NCBI GenBank assembly: GCA_934232895.1
Contig: CAKQGH010000002.1
Location: forward strand, 48,283-112,282
Reading direction: 5' to 3'
DNA: 64,000 nucleotides
From: an uncultured Alphaproteobacteria bacterium
Lineage (GTDB): Bacteria > Pseudomonadota > Alphaproteobacteria > Rs-D84
Shown: in pieces, positions 1-7,912 of the stretch
Numbering within the stretch: the first letter of the stretch is position 1
Layout: each line of letters opens with the position of its first letter
The notes under the pieces: generated by a model
What the model was told of the DNA's origin: nothing
The model's database searches: none
What the model saw: the letters and a program-made list of their open reading frames with translations, nothing else
Position numbers and translations under genes: made by a program

Positions 1-398
<398 letters not shown>

Positions 399-399
<1 letters not shown>

Positions 400-734
400 T
401 GAGTGAAGATATAAAAAATCAAAAACAAATTGCGGCACCAAAATTGGTGCTGAATGACCGCGATAAATTCTATCTGGCGGTGTCGGAACCACGCGTGGTT
501 GGCAAAACCAGCATTGTGTACACATTGGTGTGTTTGGGTACCGGTGGTTCTTATTATGAAATGATTCCGCGCACCGAAATGGCGTCGTTTGATAATCCGG
601 GCGATGCGAATATGTTTTATAATGCGGTTTCTGAAATGGGGCGGTATCAACACAAACAGCCGAACTGGGAATCGTTTCGTCGTATAATTGATGCCGACAA
701 ATATATCAGCATATTTCAACAGAATACCAGATAA
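399..734 (+). CDS. Hypothetical protein downstream of tgt
   Basis: This 111-residue soluble protein has no signal peptide or membrane segment. The start is taken at the ATG that overlaps the tgt stop by one base. I recognise no family. It carries a conserved-looking centre (VVGKTSIVYTLVCLGTGGSYYEM) that resembles a beta-hairpin core rather than a P-loop. Close coupling to tgt suggests co-expression, but no function can be assigned. Confidence 0.7.
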
Positions 735-793
735 CACTTGCGCGGGCGCGCAACAAAATATTAAAATCGTACCATAATTAACAGGGGGATGAA

Positions 794-1777
794 ATGGCCA
801 AGAAAGAAATAGAAGTTATTGATCGCGGTGGGGCAAAGACCGTTGCCAAAAAAACATCGTATATCACATGGGTTAAACGTGGGTTCGCGGTTGTGTCTGT
901 GATGTGGGTTGCACTGGTTGTGTGGGCGCCACTGCATGTAAAGAACACATATTCTGGACCAATTAAAAAATCAATTGTTGTGTCGATGTTCTTTGACCTG
1001 CAACGCAATATCGCGACCCAATATGAAAAATTATTGGACGGGATAAAAAAATCTATTGATTTGGAAAAGCCTGTATCGTTCGCCATTGACAGGGTCAAGG
1101 TTGCCGAAAACGCCGTGAACAAGGTTGGTGACGCCACCGCCAGCGCTAAAAAGGTCACGGGCGAGGCCGCCAAAACAACATCTGATGCGAAAAAAGTCAC
1201 GGGGCTGATGGGCAAATTGGGCGTTAAAACAAGCGGCCTGGACAAGGCTATTGACAGCGTCGACAAAAACATAGACCAGGCAAATCGTGGTGTTGCGCGT
1301 GTTGATGAAACGGCCGCATTGGTCAACAAACAACTGGATCGTGCGGAACGCGAATTGACCACCGTTTTGCAAACCCAAATTGACCAGATGATTGACGAGG
1401 CAATCAAAACCCAACTGGATAAAAGCACGGGCGGTCTGGGCACGACATTTTTGAAAAATTACGGTATTGAACATGTGTACCCATGGCGTCCGTCGTCGTG
1501 GCCGGTGGCAACCAAGATTTATGACGATTTGTCTAAATCCAGCCTCAGCACCATTCAAATTATCACTGGCACGGTCGATAAGTATTTCGGCTATGTCGCA
1601 TGGGGATTGGTTATTGCCGCGTGGGCGATTGGCGCACTGGTGTGGTTGATGCTGTTCAAGAAAGTCAAGGCAATGATTTCGCCGTTTATCGTGTGCCCAC
1701 GCTGTGGCAACACATTTGCCGATAAACGCACCGCGTACGGTATTTTGAAGGCCTTGCAACCATGGAAATGGCTGTAA
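794..1777 (+). CDS. Membrane protein with coiled-coil middle and C-terminal CxxC motif
   Basis: A 327-residue protein preceded by a GGGG-rich ribosome site. There is one transmembrane helix at about residues 30-49 and a second near 266-288. Between them lies a long Lys/Ala/Asp-rich helical stretch with heptad-like spacing (about 85-210), probably a coiled coil. The C-terminal tail carries CPRCGNTF, a zinc-ribbon-like knuckle. The middle would then sit in the periplasm with both ends cytoplasmic. No named family is recognised. The following small gene starts on its stop codon (TAATG). Confidence 0.75.
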   Translation: MAKKEIEVIDRGGAKTVAKKTSYITWVKRGFAVVSVMWVALVVWAPLHVKNTYSGPIKKSIVVSMFFDLQRNIATQYEKLLDGIKKSIDLEKPVSFAIDRVKVAENAVNKVGDATASAKKVTGEAAKTTSDAKKVTGLMGKLGVKTSGLDKAIDSVDKNIDQANRGVARVDETAALVNKQLDRAERELTTVLQTQIDQMIDEAIKTQLDKSTGGLGTTFLKNYGIEHVYPWRPSSWPVATKIYDDLSKSSLSTIQIITGTVDKYFGYVAWGLVIAAWAIGALVWLMLFKKVKAMISPFIVCPRCGNTFADKRTAYGILKALQPWKWL

Positions 1778-2001
1778 TGCGCGGGCGGGGCGGCGCGTAT
1801 TATCTGGTGTGTGTTGCGCTGGCGGATGCGGCATTTGCCGATGTGGCGCGGTTGCAATGCTATTACCATGATTTGTTGCGATATGACGACGCACGCCGCT
1901 GTGATTTGGCATTTTACAATCGGCGTCGTATGGGGGCGCGTATGTTTACATCGCGCCGTCGCGGCATTCTGTATAAACATATCCCCCAGAAAAAGCGGTA
2001 A
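1777..2001 (+). CDS. Small probably exported protein
   Basis: A 74-residue protein. I chose the ATG at 1777, which overlaps the previous stop by one base, over in-frame ATGs at 1762 and 1768 that lie inside the upstream gene. The N-terminus reads like a short signal peptide ending AFA-D near residue 22, followed by a basic Arg/Tyr-rich tail. No family is recognised. The same overlap style at tgt/399 supports it being real. Confidence 0.5.
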   Translation: MRGRGGAYYLVCVALADAAFADVARLQCYYHDLLRYDDARRCDLAFYNRRRMGARMFTSRRRGILYKHIPQKKR

Positions 2002-2022
2002 TTTTAACAAACAGGAGAAAAT

Positions 2023-2298
2023 ATGGCGGACAAAACAATTAAAATAGACCAGGGAATGACAGAAACCCCGGTGCCCGTGCAGCCATCTGGGTGCGGGTGG
2101 TTTTTGTTGACGGCATCGGCGGCCACAATTGCATTTATGACGATGGGAATTGCGGGCGCAGCGTTCCAATCAAACGATTTGAAAAGCCAAGAATTGGACA
2201 TTCGTCGCCAAGAATTGGACTTGCAACAGCGTCAACATGCGTTGGATTCCGTGCGGTTCGAGTATATTCGTCAAAATATGCATGAACATAAAAAATAA
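2023..2298 (+). CDS. Small single-pass membrane protein with coiled coil
   Basis: A 91-residue protein with a good ribosome site (AGGAGA) before the ATG. One hydrophobic helix runs from about residue 25 to 47 (WFLLTASAATIAFMTMGIAG). A Gln/Glu/Leu/Arg-rich helix follows (ELDIRRQELDLQQRQHAL), a short coiled coil. The design resembles small bitopic scaffold proteins. No family or function can be named. Confidence 0.65.
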   Translation: MADKTIKIDQGMTETPVPVQPSGCGWFLLTASAATIAFMTMGIAGAAFQSNDLKSQELDIRRQELDLQQRQHALDSVRFEYIRQNMHEHKK

Positions 2299-2301
2299 TA
2301 C

Positions 2302-2330
2302 TTGCATTCTGATAAATACTGTGTCAGAAT
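2302..2330 (+). promoter_or_regulatory. Putative tRNA-Gly promoter
   Basis: TTGCAT and CAGAAT are separated by 17 bases. Predicted initiation falls about 6 bases before the tRNA. The match is moderate and the call rests mainly on position. Confidence 0.4.
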
Positions 2331-2342
2331 ATGCCACGCAGT

Positions 2343-2419
2343 GCGAGCGTAGCTCAGTTGGCTAGAGCGCAACCTTGCCAAGGTTGAGGTCGAGGGTTCG
2401 AGCCCCTTTGCTCGCACCA
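2343..2419 (+). tRNA. tRNA-Gly (anticodon GCC)
   Basis: The 7-bp acceptor stem GCGAGCG pairs with TGCTCGC (one G-T pair). The D arm has AGCTCAGTTGG. The anticodon stem CAACC/GGTTG encloses TTGCCAA, giving anticodon GCC. The T loop is TTCGAGC and CCA is encoded. A terminator follows directly. Confidence 0.96.
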
Positions 2420-2430
2420 GAGTTTTATGA

Positions 2431-2454
2431 AACCACCCGAATGGGTGGTTTTTT
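2431..2454 (+). terminator. Rho-independent terminator after tRNA-Gly
   Basis: AACCACCC and GGGTGGTT form an 8-bp stem with a short loop, followed by six T residues. Confidence 0.85.
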
Positions 2455-2472
2455 GTGTAATAAATTTTTTCC

Positions 2473-2501
2473 TGTACATTTTATTGTGGCGCCCGTATAA
2501 T
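2473..2501 (+). promoter_or_regulatory. Promoter for a non-coding transcript
   Basis: TGTACA and a perfect TATAAT are spaced by 17 bases. Transcription would start near 2508, just before a sequence with no plausible reading frame that ends in a terminator. Confidence 0.6.
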
Positions 2502-2507
2502 TACCAT

Positions 2508-2741
2508 CGGATTTCAACGGTGATTGAAGTTCGGGACTTAGAAACTCCCAGACAACTGCTCGGTGCGAAAGCATCGTGAACACATTATGTTGGTGCATTT
2601 CGCACCGAATTATCCCGACACATTTGGTCGGGAAGCCGCTGGCTATACCACAGGGGCAACCCAAAGGCCAATGGGGTCATCAAGCAGTTTATGACGTTTC
2701 TAACTTCCCGACCGCTCAATAAAATTGGCGGTTTTTCTTTT
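2508..2741 (+). ncRNA. Unidentified structured RNA (~230 nt)
   Basis: Bounded by a good promoter and an intrinsic terminator, with no credible open frame. It folds as a closed multibranch structure. TTAGAAAC (2539-2546) pairs with GTTTCTAA (2696-2703), extended outward by CGGGA/TCCCG. AACTGCT (2553-2559) pairs with AGCAGTT (2682-2688). Inside are a long hairpin at 2560-2608 (arms TCGGTGCGAAA and TTTCGCACCGA, continued by GCATC/GGTGC and AACA/TGTT), a 7-bp hairpin TCCCGAC/GTCGGGA near 2613-2633, and a stem near 2640-2672 capped by GGG-GCAA-CCC, a GNRA tetraloop. I looked for tmRNA, SRP RNA, RNase P and 6S signatures and saw none. It could also be a long leader for the glycosyltransferase genes, but the terminator argues for a separate transcript. 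Confidence 0.6.
2712..2741 (+). terminator. Terminator of the structured RNA
   Basis: CCGC plus CAAT pairs with ATTG plus GCGG around an AAA loop, with one bulged T. TTTTTCTTTT follows. Confidence 0.75.
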
Positions 2742-2859
2742 ACCCGCGATGTCTGACCTTATTCCCAAAAATGGGCGGGTGCGTGCGTTATATATCGAAG
2801 GCGCATGGGGCCGTTTACCGGTTGTTTGAACCCCGCCCCCAGAATAACAGGAGGCCCCC

Positions 2860-3759
2860 GTGCCACGTGTTTCGGTATTGATGCCTGCATATAATTCGGC
2901 AAAGTATATTGCAGAGGCTATTGAAAGTATTCTGAACCAGACATTTACGGATTTTGAATTTATCATTATAAACGATGGGTCAACCGATGATACACCCAAA
3001 ATTGTGCGCAAATACGCCGCGCGTGATCCACGCATAAAATTTATTGATAACAGGCGGAACCAGGGTTTAATCGCCGTCCTGAACCAGGGGTTGGATTTAT
3101 GCACCGGTGAATATATCGCCCGCATGGACAGTGACGATATATCCCGCCCAGAACGTTTCAAATTACAGGTTGATTACATGGACTCGCACCCAAATGTCAG
3201 CGTTGTTGGTGGAAAAATAAAGGTGTTTGGTTCCCTGACATGTATCCCAGAATATTCGCCAACCATCAAATTGTTCGACTTGCTGATATACGGCAGCCGC
3301 GTTTCGCATCCAACTGCAATGATACGCACATCGGTTTTGCGGAATAATAAAATATATTATGATCCCAAATATCCCCATGCCGAGGATTATGGATTTTGGG
3401 TTTCTATCGCGCGCGCGTCCGAAATCCATAATTTGCAAACGGTGTTACTGGACTATCGCTGGCATGATACAAATGTGTCGGTTTTACATCATAAAACCCA
3501 GACGGAAAGTGCGGAACGCGTTCGTCACGATTTGTTGGAAACGGTTTTAACAAATGACAAAGATGTAAAAAAATTACTGAATCTGACACGCGAATTGCAC
3601 CAACATTTTTGGCTGTTTGGATTTTTACCCATTATTCGTCGCAAACAATATTCAATTACCAAGACGAAGTATTATCTGTTTGAAAAAATCCCGTTATTAC
3701 GTATTCAGGACGGAAAAATATACCTGTTTGAATTTATAAAAATAGGAAGCCTGCGATGA
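2860..3759 (+). CDS. Family 2 glycosyltransferase
   Basis: A 299-residue GT-A enzyme expected to transfer a sugar from a nucleotide donor in the cytoplasm during surface glycan assembly. It opens with VSVLMPAYNSAKYIAEAI, has INDGSTDDT near residue 38, and the metal-binding MDSDD at 89-93. The C-terminal third is helical and variable. The start is GTG, chosen because AGGAGG sits seven bases upstream. Its end overlaps the next gene by 4 bp (ATGA), making it first of a three-gene glycan operon. Acceptor and sugar cannot be deduced. Confidence 0.92.
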   Translation: MPRVSVLMPAYNSAKYIAEAIESILNQTFTDFEFIIINDGSTDDTPKIVRKYAARDPRIKFIDNRRNQGLIAVLNQGLDLCTGEYIARMDSDDISRPERFKLQVDYMDSHPNVSVVGGKIKVFGSLTCIPEYSPTIKLFDLLIYGSRVSHPTAMIRTSVLRNNKIYYDPKYPHAEDYGFWVSIARASEIHNLQTVLLDYRWHDTNVSVLHHKTQTESAERVRHDLLETVLTNDKDVKKLLNLTRELHQHFWLFGFLPIIRRKQYSITKTKYYLFEKIPLLRIQDGKIYLFEFIKIGSLR

Positions 3760-5687
3760 ACCCGATAAATATTGCATTTTGTATCAATGATGGGTACACA
3801 CCCCAACTGGCGGTGGTTTTAACCTCAATCATGAAAAACACCACGCGCAATGTCGTGGCGTATGTTTTTTCATCTGATATGTCGGATGCGTCCAAACAGA
3901 AATTAAATAAACTGAAATTATTTTTCAAAAAACTGACCATAAATTTTGTTGCCGTATCTGATGCGAAATTACGGGCGTTGCCCCGCACAATTGATTACAT
4001 ATCGGTTGAAACATATTACCGGTATTTAATCCCAGAATTGTTGCCAGAATTGGACAAGATTTTATATCTGGACGCCGACATCGTCGTTCGTGGCGATATT
4101 GCGCCACTGTATGACTTTGATATATCGGGTTATTATATCGCCGGCGCAAATGATTTATGGGTGTGTGACACAAAGTACAAGGAAAAAATCAGATTTGCCC
4201 AAAATGAATTGTATGTAAATGCCGGCGTTTTGCTGATGAATTTGAAAAAAATGCGTGCCGACAAAATGGCCCAGACATTGATTCAAGAAACCACCAAATT
4301 GGCTGGCAAAATTCAGTATCAGGATCAAGATGTCTTGAACATCGTATGCCGAGGTCATGTCGCAGAATTTGACAGCATTTATAACTATACATCGCACAAC
4401 ATATACGATGAACGTGCGAAATTAAATTCGGCGGTAATCATTCACTATACGGGTTCCAAAAAGCCGTGGCTGAAAGATAAACGCCACCCGATGAAGAAAT
4501 TTTGGATGAAATACGCAAAGGAGTATAAAAAAATGGCACATAAAAAATTACGTGTTGCATTACTGATTGATGAATTTTTTGGCGGGGCAGGTACTGCTTT
4601 CGGCGGATATGGGGCATTGGCGCGTAAGTATATTGCGAAATATATACCATGTGACGATATTAAAATGGATGTTTTATTGGGCGGTCGTGGGCATCGGTTC
4701 ACATCACGTAAATACCATGTTGATAACGTCAATTTGTATAATTTACCGCGCAAACATTGGGCGTCGCGTTTATTCTTGCGTCGCAAAAACTATGATGTGT
4801 ATTTGTCCATTGAATTGACCGATGATTGGGTTTTGCGTCATGAAACAAATAAAAACAAGAAACTGATTTTGTGGATTCAAGACCCCCGGCCAAAATCAGC
4901 GTGGGAGAACACAATTGACACAATGCAATCAATCAAGGACCCTTGTTTTTATACAGAACATATATATAAAACTGTAAATGCGTGGAATGCGGCTGGTCGA
5001 GTAAAATTTATATCACAGGGATATTGTTTGAATCCATTAGCATTTGAATTGTATAGTTTGCCGGCTAATACACCTGTACAGTATTTGCCTAATCCAATTG
5101 AAATGGATATGCAATTCAAATTTGATATAAACAAGAAAAAGAAACAAATTATTTTCCTTGGACGGCTAGAGGCACAAAAACGGTGTTGGATGTTTTGCGA
5201 AATAGCAAGGCGCATGCCAGAGTATGAATTTTATGTATTAGGCCAATTTTTCCGATACAAGGAAGACAATATTCGGATGATGGAACCATATATGCATAAC
5301 GATATTTCGAATTTGCATTTTGTTGGGCATGTTGATGGCGAAACCAAAGCAAAACTGATACGAGAATCGCGTATGTTGGTCAGTACTGCAATATGGGAGG
5401 GTATACCAATTTCATGGCTAGAAGTATTGTCGTACGGTACGGTGATAGTGTCAGATTTGGAACGTGAGAATTTAGTAAAACAGTTCGGTAAAATGGTTGG
5501 TGAAATCCCGGGCGACGGATTTGACGGAGTGGATAAGTTTATACCTGCCATACGTGAATTGATGGAAAACGATGCTTTGTACATCAAGAAGGCGGCAGGA
5601 GCAATAAAATACGTTCGTAAAATTCACAACATTCCAAAATTTATCAACGACATGCGAAATGTCATATACCAAGAGGCAGGAAAATGA
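3756..5687 (+). CDS. Two-domain glycosyltransferase (GT8 + GT4-like fusion)
   Basis: A 643-residue protein with two catalytic units. Residues 1-260 match GT8 enzymes of the LgtC/galactosyltransferase type: an N-terminal AFCINDGYTPQLAVVL block, the DxD motif YLDADIVV (Asp106, Asp108) and a YVNAGVLLMNL block. Residues 270-643 resemble a GT-B (GT4-like) enzyme: an N-terminal LRVALLIDEFFGGAGTAFGG, then IIFLGRLEAQKR and VSTAIWEGIPISWLEVLSYG, the donor-binding EGxxxxxLEA-type region. Such fusions suggest successive sugar additions to one acceptor. It overlaps neighbours by 4 bp on both sides. The sequence becomes clearly more AT-rich from about 4930 on. Confidence 0.88.
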   Translation: MNPINIAFCINDGYTPQLAVVLTSIMKNTTRNVVAYVFSSDMSDASKQKLNKLKLFFKKLTINFVAVSDAKLRALPRTIDYISVETYYRYLIPELLPELDKILYLDADIVVRGDIAPLYDFDISGYYIAGANDLWVCDTKYKEKIRFAQNELYVNAGVLLMNLKKMRADKMAQTLIQETTKLAGKIQYQDQDVLNIVCRGHVAEFDSIYNYTSHNIYDERAKLNSAVIIHYTGSKKPWLKDKRHPMKKFWMKYAKEYKKMAHKKLRVALLIDEFFGGAGTAFGGYGALARKYIAKYIPCDDIKMDVLLGGRGHRFTSRKYHVDNVNLYNLPRKHWASRLFLRRKNYDVYLSIELTDDWVLRHETNKNKKLILWIQDPRPKSAWENTIDTMQSIKDPCFYTEHIYKTVNAWNAAGRVKFISQGYCLNPLAFELYSLPANTPVQYLPNPIEMDMQFKFDINKKKKQIIFLGRLEAQKRCWMFCEIARRMPEYEFYVLGQFFRYKEDNIRMMEPYMHNDISNLHFVGHVDGETKAKLIRESRMLVSTAIWEGIPISWLEVLSYGTVIVSDLERENLVKQFGKMVGEIPGDGFDGVDKFIPAIRELMENDALYIKKAAGAIKYVRKIHNIPKFINDMRNVIYQEAGK

Positions 5688-7183
5688 TTTTAATGTATCA
5701 TAAAATTGATAAAGAAGCGAAAACAAGATTTTATGTATCTGTTGACGATTTTAAACGTCAAATGCAGGAATTGTCAGATAAAAAGGTTGTTACGCTTGAT
5801 AAATACGATAAAAATAACCCTGAACATATAGTAATCACATTTGATGGTGTTTATGAAAATGTATATAAATATGCATTTCCTGTATTAAAAAAATATGGTT
5901 ATCCTTTTCATCTTTTTATAACATCTGATTTTATCGGCAAAGACAATGCGTTTGATACAGCAGAACCTTTGACGACATTTGCTACATTTGATCAGTTAAA
6001 GGAAATGGCTGCCAATGGTGCAATTCTAGAATGGCATACTAAAACGCATCGGCAATTCACAGAACAAATGACAGATGATGAAATAATATCAGAGCTGACC
6101 ATTCCGGCGGATGTTAAATCTTTACAACCAAATGGATTTAAATATTTTGCGTTCCCTTTCGGATTGCTATCAAAAGATAAATTACACTTAGTTAAAACGC
6201 GTTTTGCTGGTGCACTCTCCGTTTGGCAGGGAAATAATCATGATGACTATAAACTGAATAGATTGGAAGTTCACACTGGACATACATTTGATAAAAATAG
6301 TGTGTTTTTTAGAAATCCATTGGATAGAGGCCTGATAAGCGTTGTTGTTCCAACATATAACGTAGAGGCACATGTTGAGGATTTTTTCAAAAGCATTTTA
6401 TCTCAAACATACAAGAATCTTGAAATTATAATGGTTATGGATGCGCCGACAGATAATACATTGGAGATTGTGCGTTCATATGCCAAAGAGGACAAAAGAA
6501 TTAAAATAATAGAAAATGAACAAAATATGGGGGTTGCCAAGACACTGTGCCGTGGATATATGGCGGCTACGGGTGATTTTTGTGCAACTATGTCGCCTGA
6601 TGATACAATAGACATGTTCTATTTTGAAAACCTGATTGAGAAATACAAGCAAACTAACAGTGATGTTGTTTGTGCAAGGATGTTGGCGTCCCAAGACAAT
6701 TATATGTTTTCAGATGGAACAGATTTTACCTTTTATCCGTTTGCCGCAAAAATCGGTGCATTGTTCTATTTTTATCCTGCAATGGTAAGGCGAAAGATAA
6801 TTGTTGAAAATAATATCTGGAACGAAACAATGGTTGAAAGACATTGGGAAGATATAATTATTAGATGCAAGTATGCTTATTATGCCAATCGAGTATCAGT
6901 TGCCACAAAGGCAATAAGATATTATACCATCAGAAAAACGTCATTGTCACATGCGCCGACGCCACAACAGTTGGAATATCAACAAATTGCGGAACGTCGT
7001 TCAACTGATTTTTTGCATTGCTGTGGAATAGACGATGTACGTATCAATATAGTTGGCGGGTTCCGTGTTATCGGTGGTTGGAATATCAAAGCGTTTTTTA
7101 TGGAAAATCGTGTTGATAACCATAACGAGACAAAGAAAAAACATCATTCTTTTTGGTGGCACTTGGTGCGTATGAAATTCTAG
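5684..7183 (+). CDS. Polysaccharide deacetylase-like / GT2 fusion
   Basis: A 499-residue protein. Residues 1-207 resemble the NodB/CE4 deacetylase fold: MILMYHKID at the start, ITFDGVYENV near residue 51, and the metal-ligand pair H118-x3-H122 (EWHTKTHRQF). The usual TFDDG reads TFDGV, so the second, metal-binding Asp is absent; the domain may be altered or inactive. Residues 213-430 form a GT2 domain (ISVVVPTYNVEAHVE, MDAPTDNT, MSPDDT). Third gene of the glycan operon, overlapping its neighbour by 4 bp. It is much more AT-rich than surrounding genes, which suggests recent acquisition. A terminator follows. Confidence 0.82.
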   Translation: MILMYHKIDKEAKTRFYVSVDDFKRQMQELSDKKVVTLDKYDKNNPEHIVITFDGVYENVYKYAFPVLKKYGYPFHLFITSDFIGKDNAFDTAEPLTTFATFDQLKEMAANGAILEWHTKTHRQFTEQMTDDEIISELTIPADVKSLQPNGFKYFAFPFGLLSKDKLHLVKTRFAGALSVWQGNNHDDYKLNRLEVHTGHTFDKNSVFFRNPLDRGLISVVVPTYNVEAHVEDFFKSILSQTYKNLEIIMVMDAPTDNTLEIVRSYAKEDKRIKIIENEQNMGVAKTLCRGYMAATGDFCATMSPDDTIDMFYFENLIEKYKQTNSDVVCARMLASQDNYMFSDGTDFTFYPFAAKIGALFYFYPAMVRRKIIVENNIWNETMVERHWEDIIIRCKYAYYANRVSVATKAIRYYTIRKTSLSHAPTPQQLEYQQIAERRSTDFLHCCGIDDVRINIVGGFRVIGGWNIKAFFMENRVDNHNETKKKHHSFWWHLVRMKF

Positions 7184-7189
7184 CATTGT

Positions 7190-7216
7190 CCCCTGGGGTA
7201 TCCAGGGGATTTTTAT
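7190..7216 (+). terminator. Terminator of the glycan operon
   Basis: CCCCTGG (7190-7196) pairs with CCAGGGG (7202-7208), followed by a T-rich tract. Confidence 0.8.
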
Positions 7217-7671
7217 TATTTTATGCATGGCACAATCTTGCCGATGATTGTGCTGTTGCCACCGTATTGCAATTGATATTTATATCCACATGGAACCGGA
7301 ATTGAAAACGACATATATCGTGTGGTATTCAGGTCGTCATCTTGGAACATATAGGTCATGACAATTTGGTCGTTGGCGTCCAGTATTTTTATACTGGCGG
7401 TTGCGTTCCATATTAATTTTATGTATCCCTGTAAAAACAGGTTTTCATTGGCGGTATATGTGCCGATGCCTGTAATGGCCGATGATCTTGCATAATCGGG
7501 CATTAAATTAAACACCGCATCGGCGCGTGCCAGCATTGTGCCGCCGGCGGTCACGCCATCGTGCACGCGAATGGTCTTGTTGGTGGTGTCAACGGTAATC
7601 TCGCCATCGGCCCCGGTAAAGTTTGCGTGCTCGTCGGCGGTCCCACGCCGAAACTGAATTTGTCTTGCCAT
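7216..7671 (-). CDS. Phage-tail-type protein with Mtd N-terminal domain
   Basis: A 151-residue protein. The first 45 residues (ARQIQFRRGTADEH, DGEITVDTTNKTIRVHDG) match the N-terminal domain of the Bordetella phage major tropism determinant, widespread in tail fibres, which forms a small intertwined trimer. The rest is beta-rich and should be a trimeric knob (QGYIKLIWNATASIKI, IPVPCGYKYQLQYGG). No other virion genes are near, so it is an orphan tail-fibre-like protein, a prophage relic or a domesticated adhesin. The ribosome site AAGGAG is good. It is transcribed opposite to both neighbours. Confidence 0.75.
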   Translation of the reverse strand: MARQIQFRRGTADEHANFTGADGEITVDTTNKTIRVHDGVTAGGTMLARADAVFNLMPDYARSSAITGIGTYTANENLFLQGYIKLIWNATASIKILDANDQIVMTYMFQDDDLNTTRYMSFSIPVPCGYKYQLQYGGNSTIIGKIVPCIK

Positions 7672-7782
7672 GTATTGGTCTCCTTGTGATTATATGGCAA
7701 GATGTTTGAAGGACCCGCCAAATGTTATTTTCTGTATGTGTGTTTTGGAAAACCGCATAACCGGCAAGATAAGTGCAACGAA

Positions 7783-7808
7783 ATAAAAAAAAACGACCAA
7801 AATGGTCG
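7783..7808 (-). terminator. Terminator ~25 bp downstream of a minus-strand promoter
   Basis: Read on the minus strand, CGACCA and TGGTCG form a 6-bp stem with a three-base loop, followed by a run of nine T residues. No gene ends here on this strand. It lies between a promoter (7836-7864) and the Mtd_N gene and therefore looks like an attenuator or the end of a ~45-nt RNA. Confidence 0.6.
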
Positions 7809-7835
7809 CGGTCCTTATCTGGTTGCTTGGTGTGC

Positions 7836-7864
7836 ATTATACCACAAATGCCCCCAAAAATCAA
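7836..7864 (-). promoter_or_regulatory. Extended -10 promoter upstream of the Mtd_N gene
   Basis: On the minus strand TTGATT is followed after 17 bases by a perfect TATAAT preceded by TGG (extended -10). Predicted start is near 7829. The core GCATTTGTGGTATAAT resembles the promoter copies at 47384 and 47971. Confidence 0.55.
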
Positions 7865-7912
7865 TTGAAATTTGTTTTGAATTTATTCGTGGCATGGCGT
7901 ATGATTGACGCA

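Noticed and set aside
1762..1779. ATG 1762 as the start of the small exported protein
   Set aside because: It lies inside the upstream gene; ATG 1777 overlaps the stop by one base as in the tgt pair and gives a cleaner signal peptide.
2508..2741. Retron msr-msd, tmRNA or 6S RNA
   Set aside because: The long hairpin and closing stem recall a retron RNA, but no reverse transcriptase is near. I see no tRNA-like T loop for tmRNA and no 6S-type central bubble consensus.
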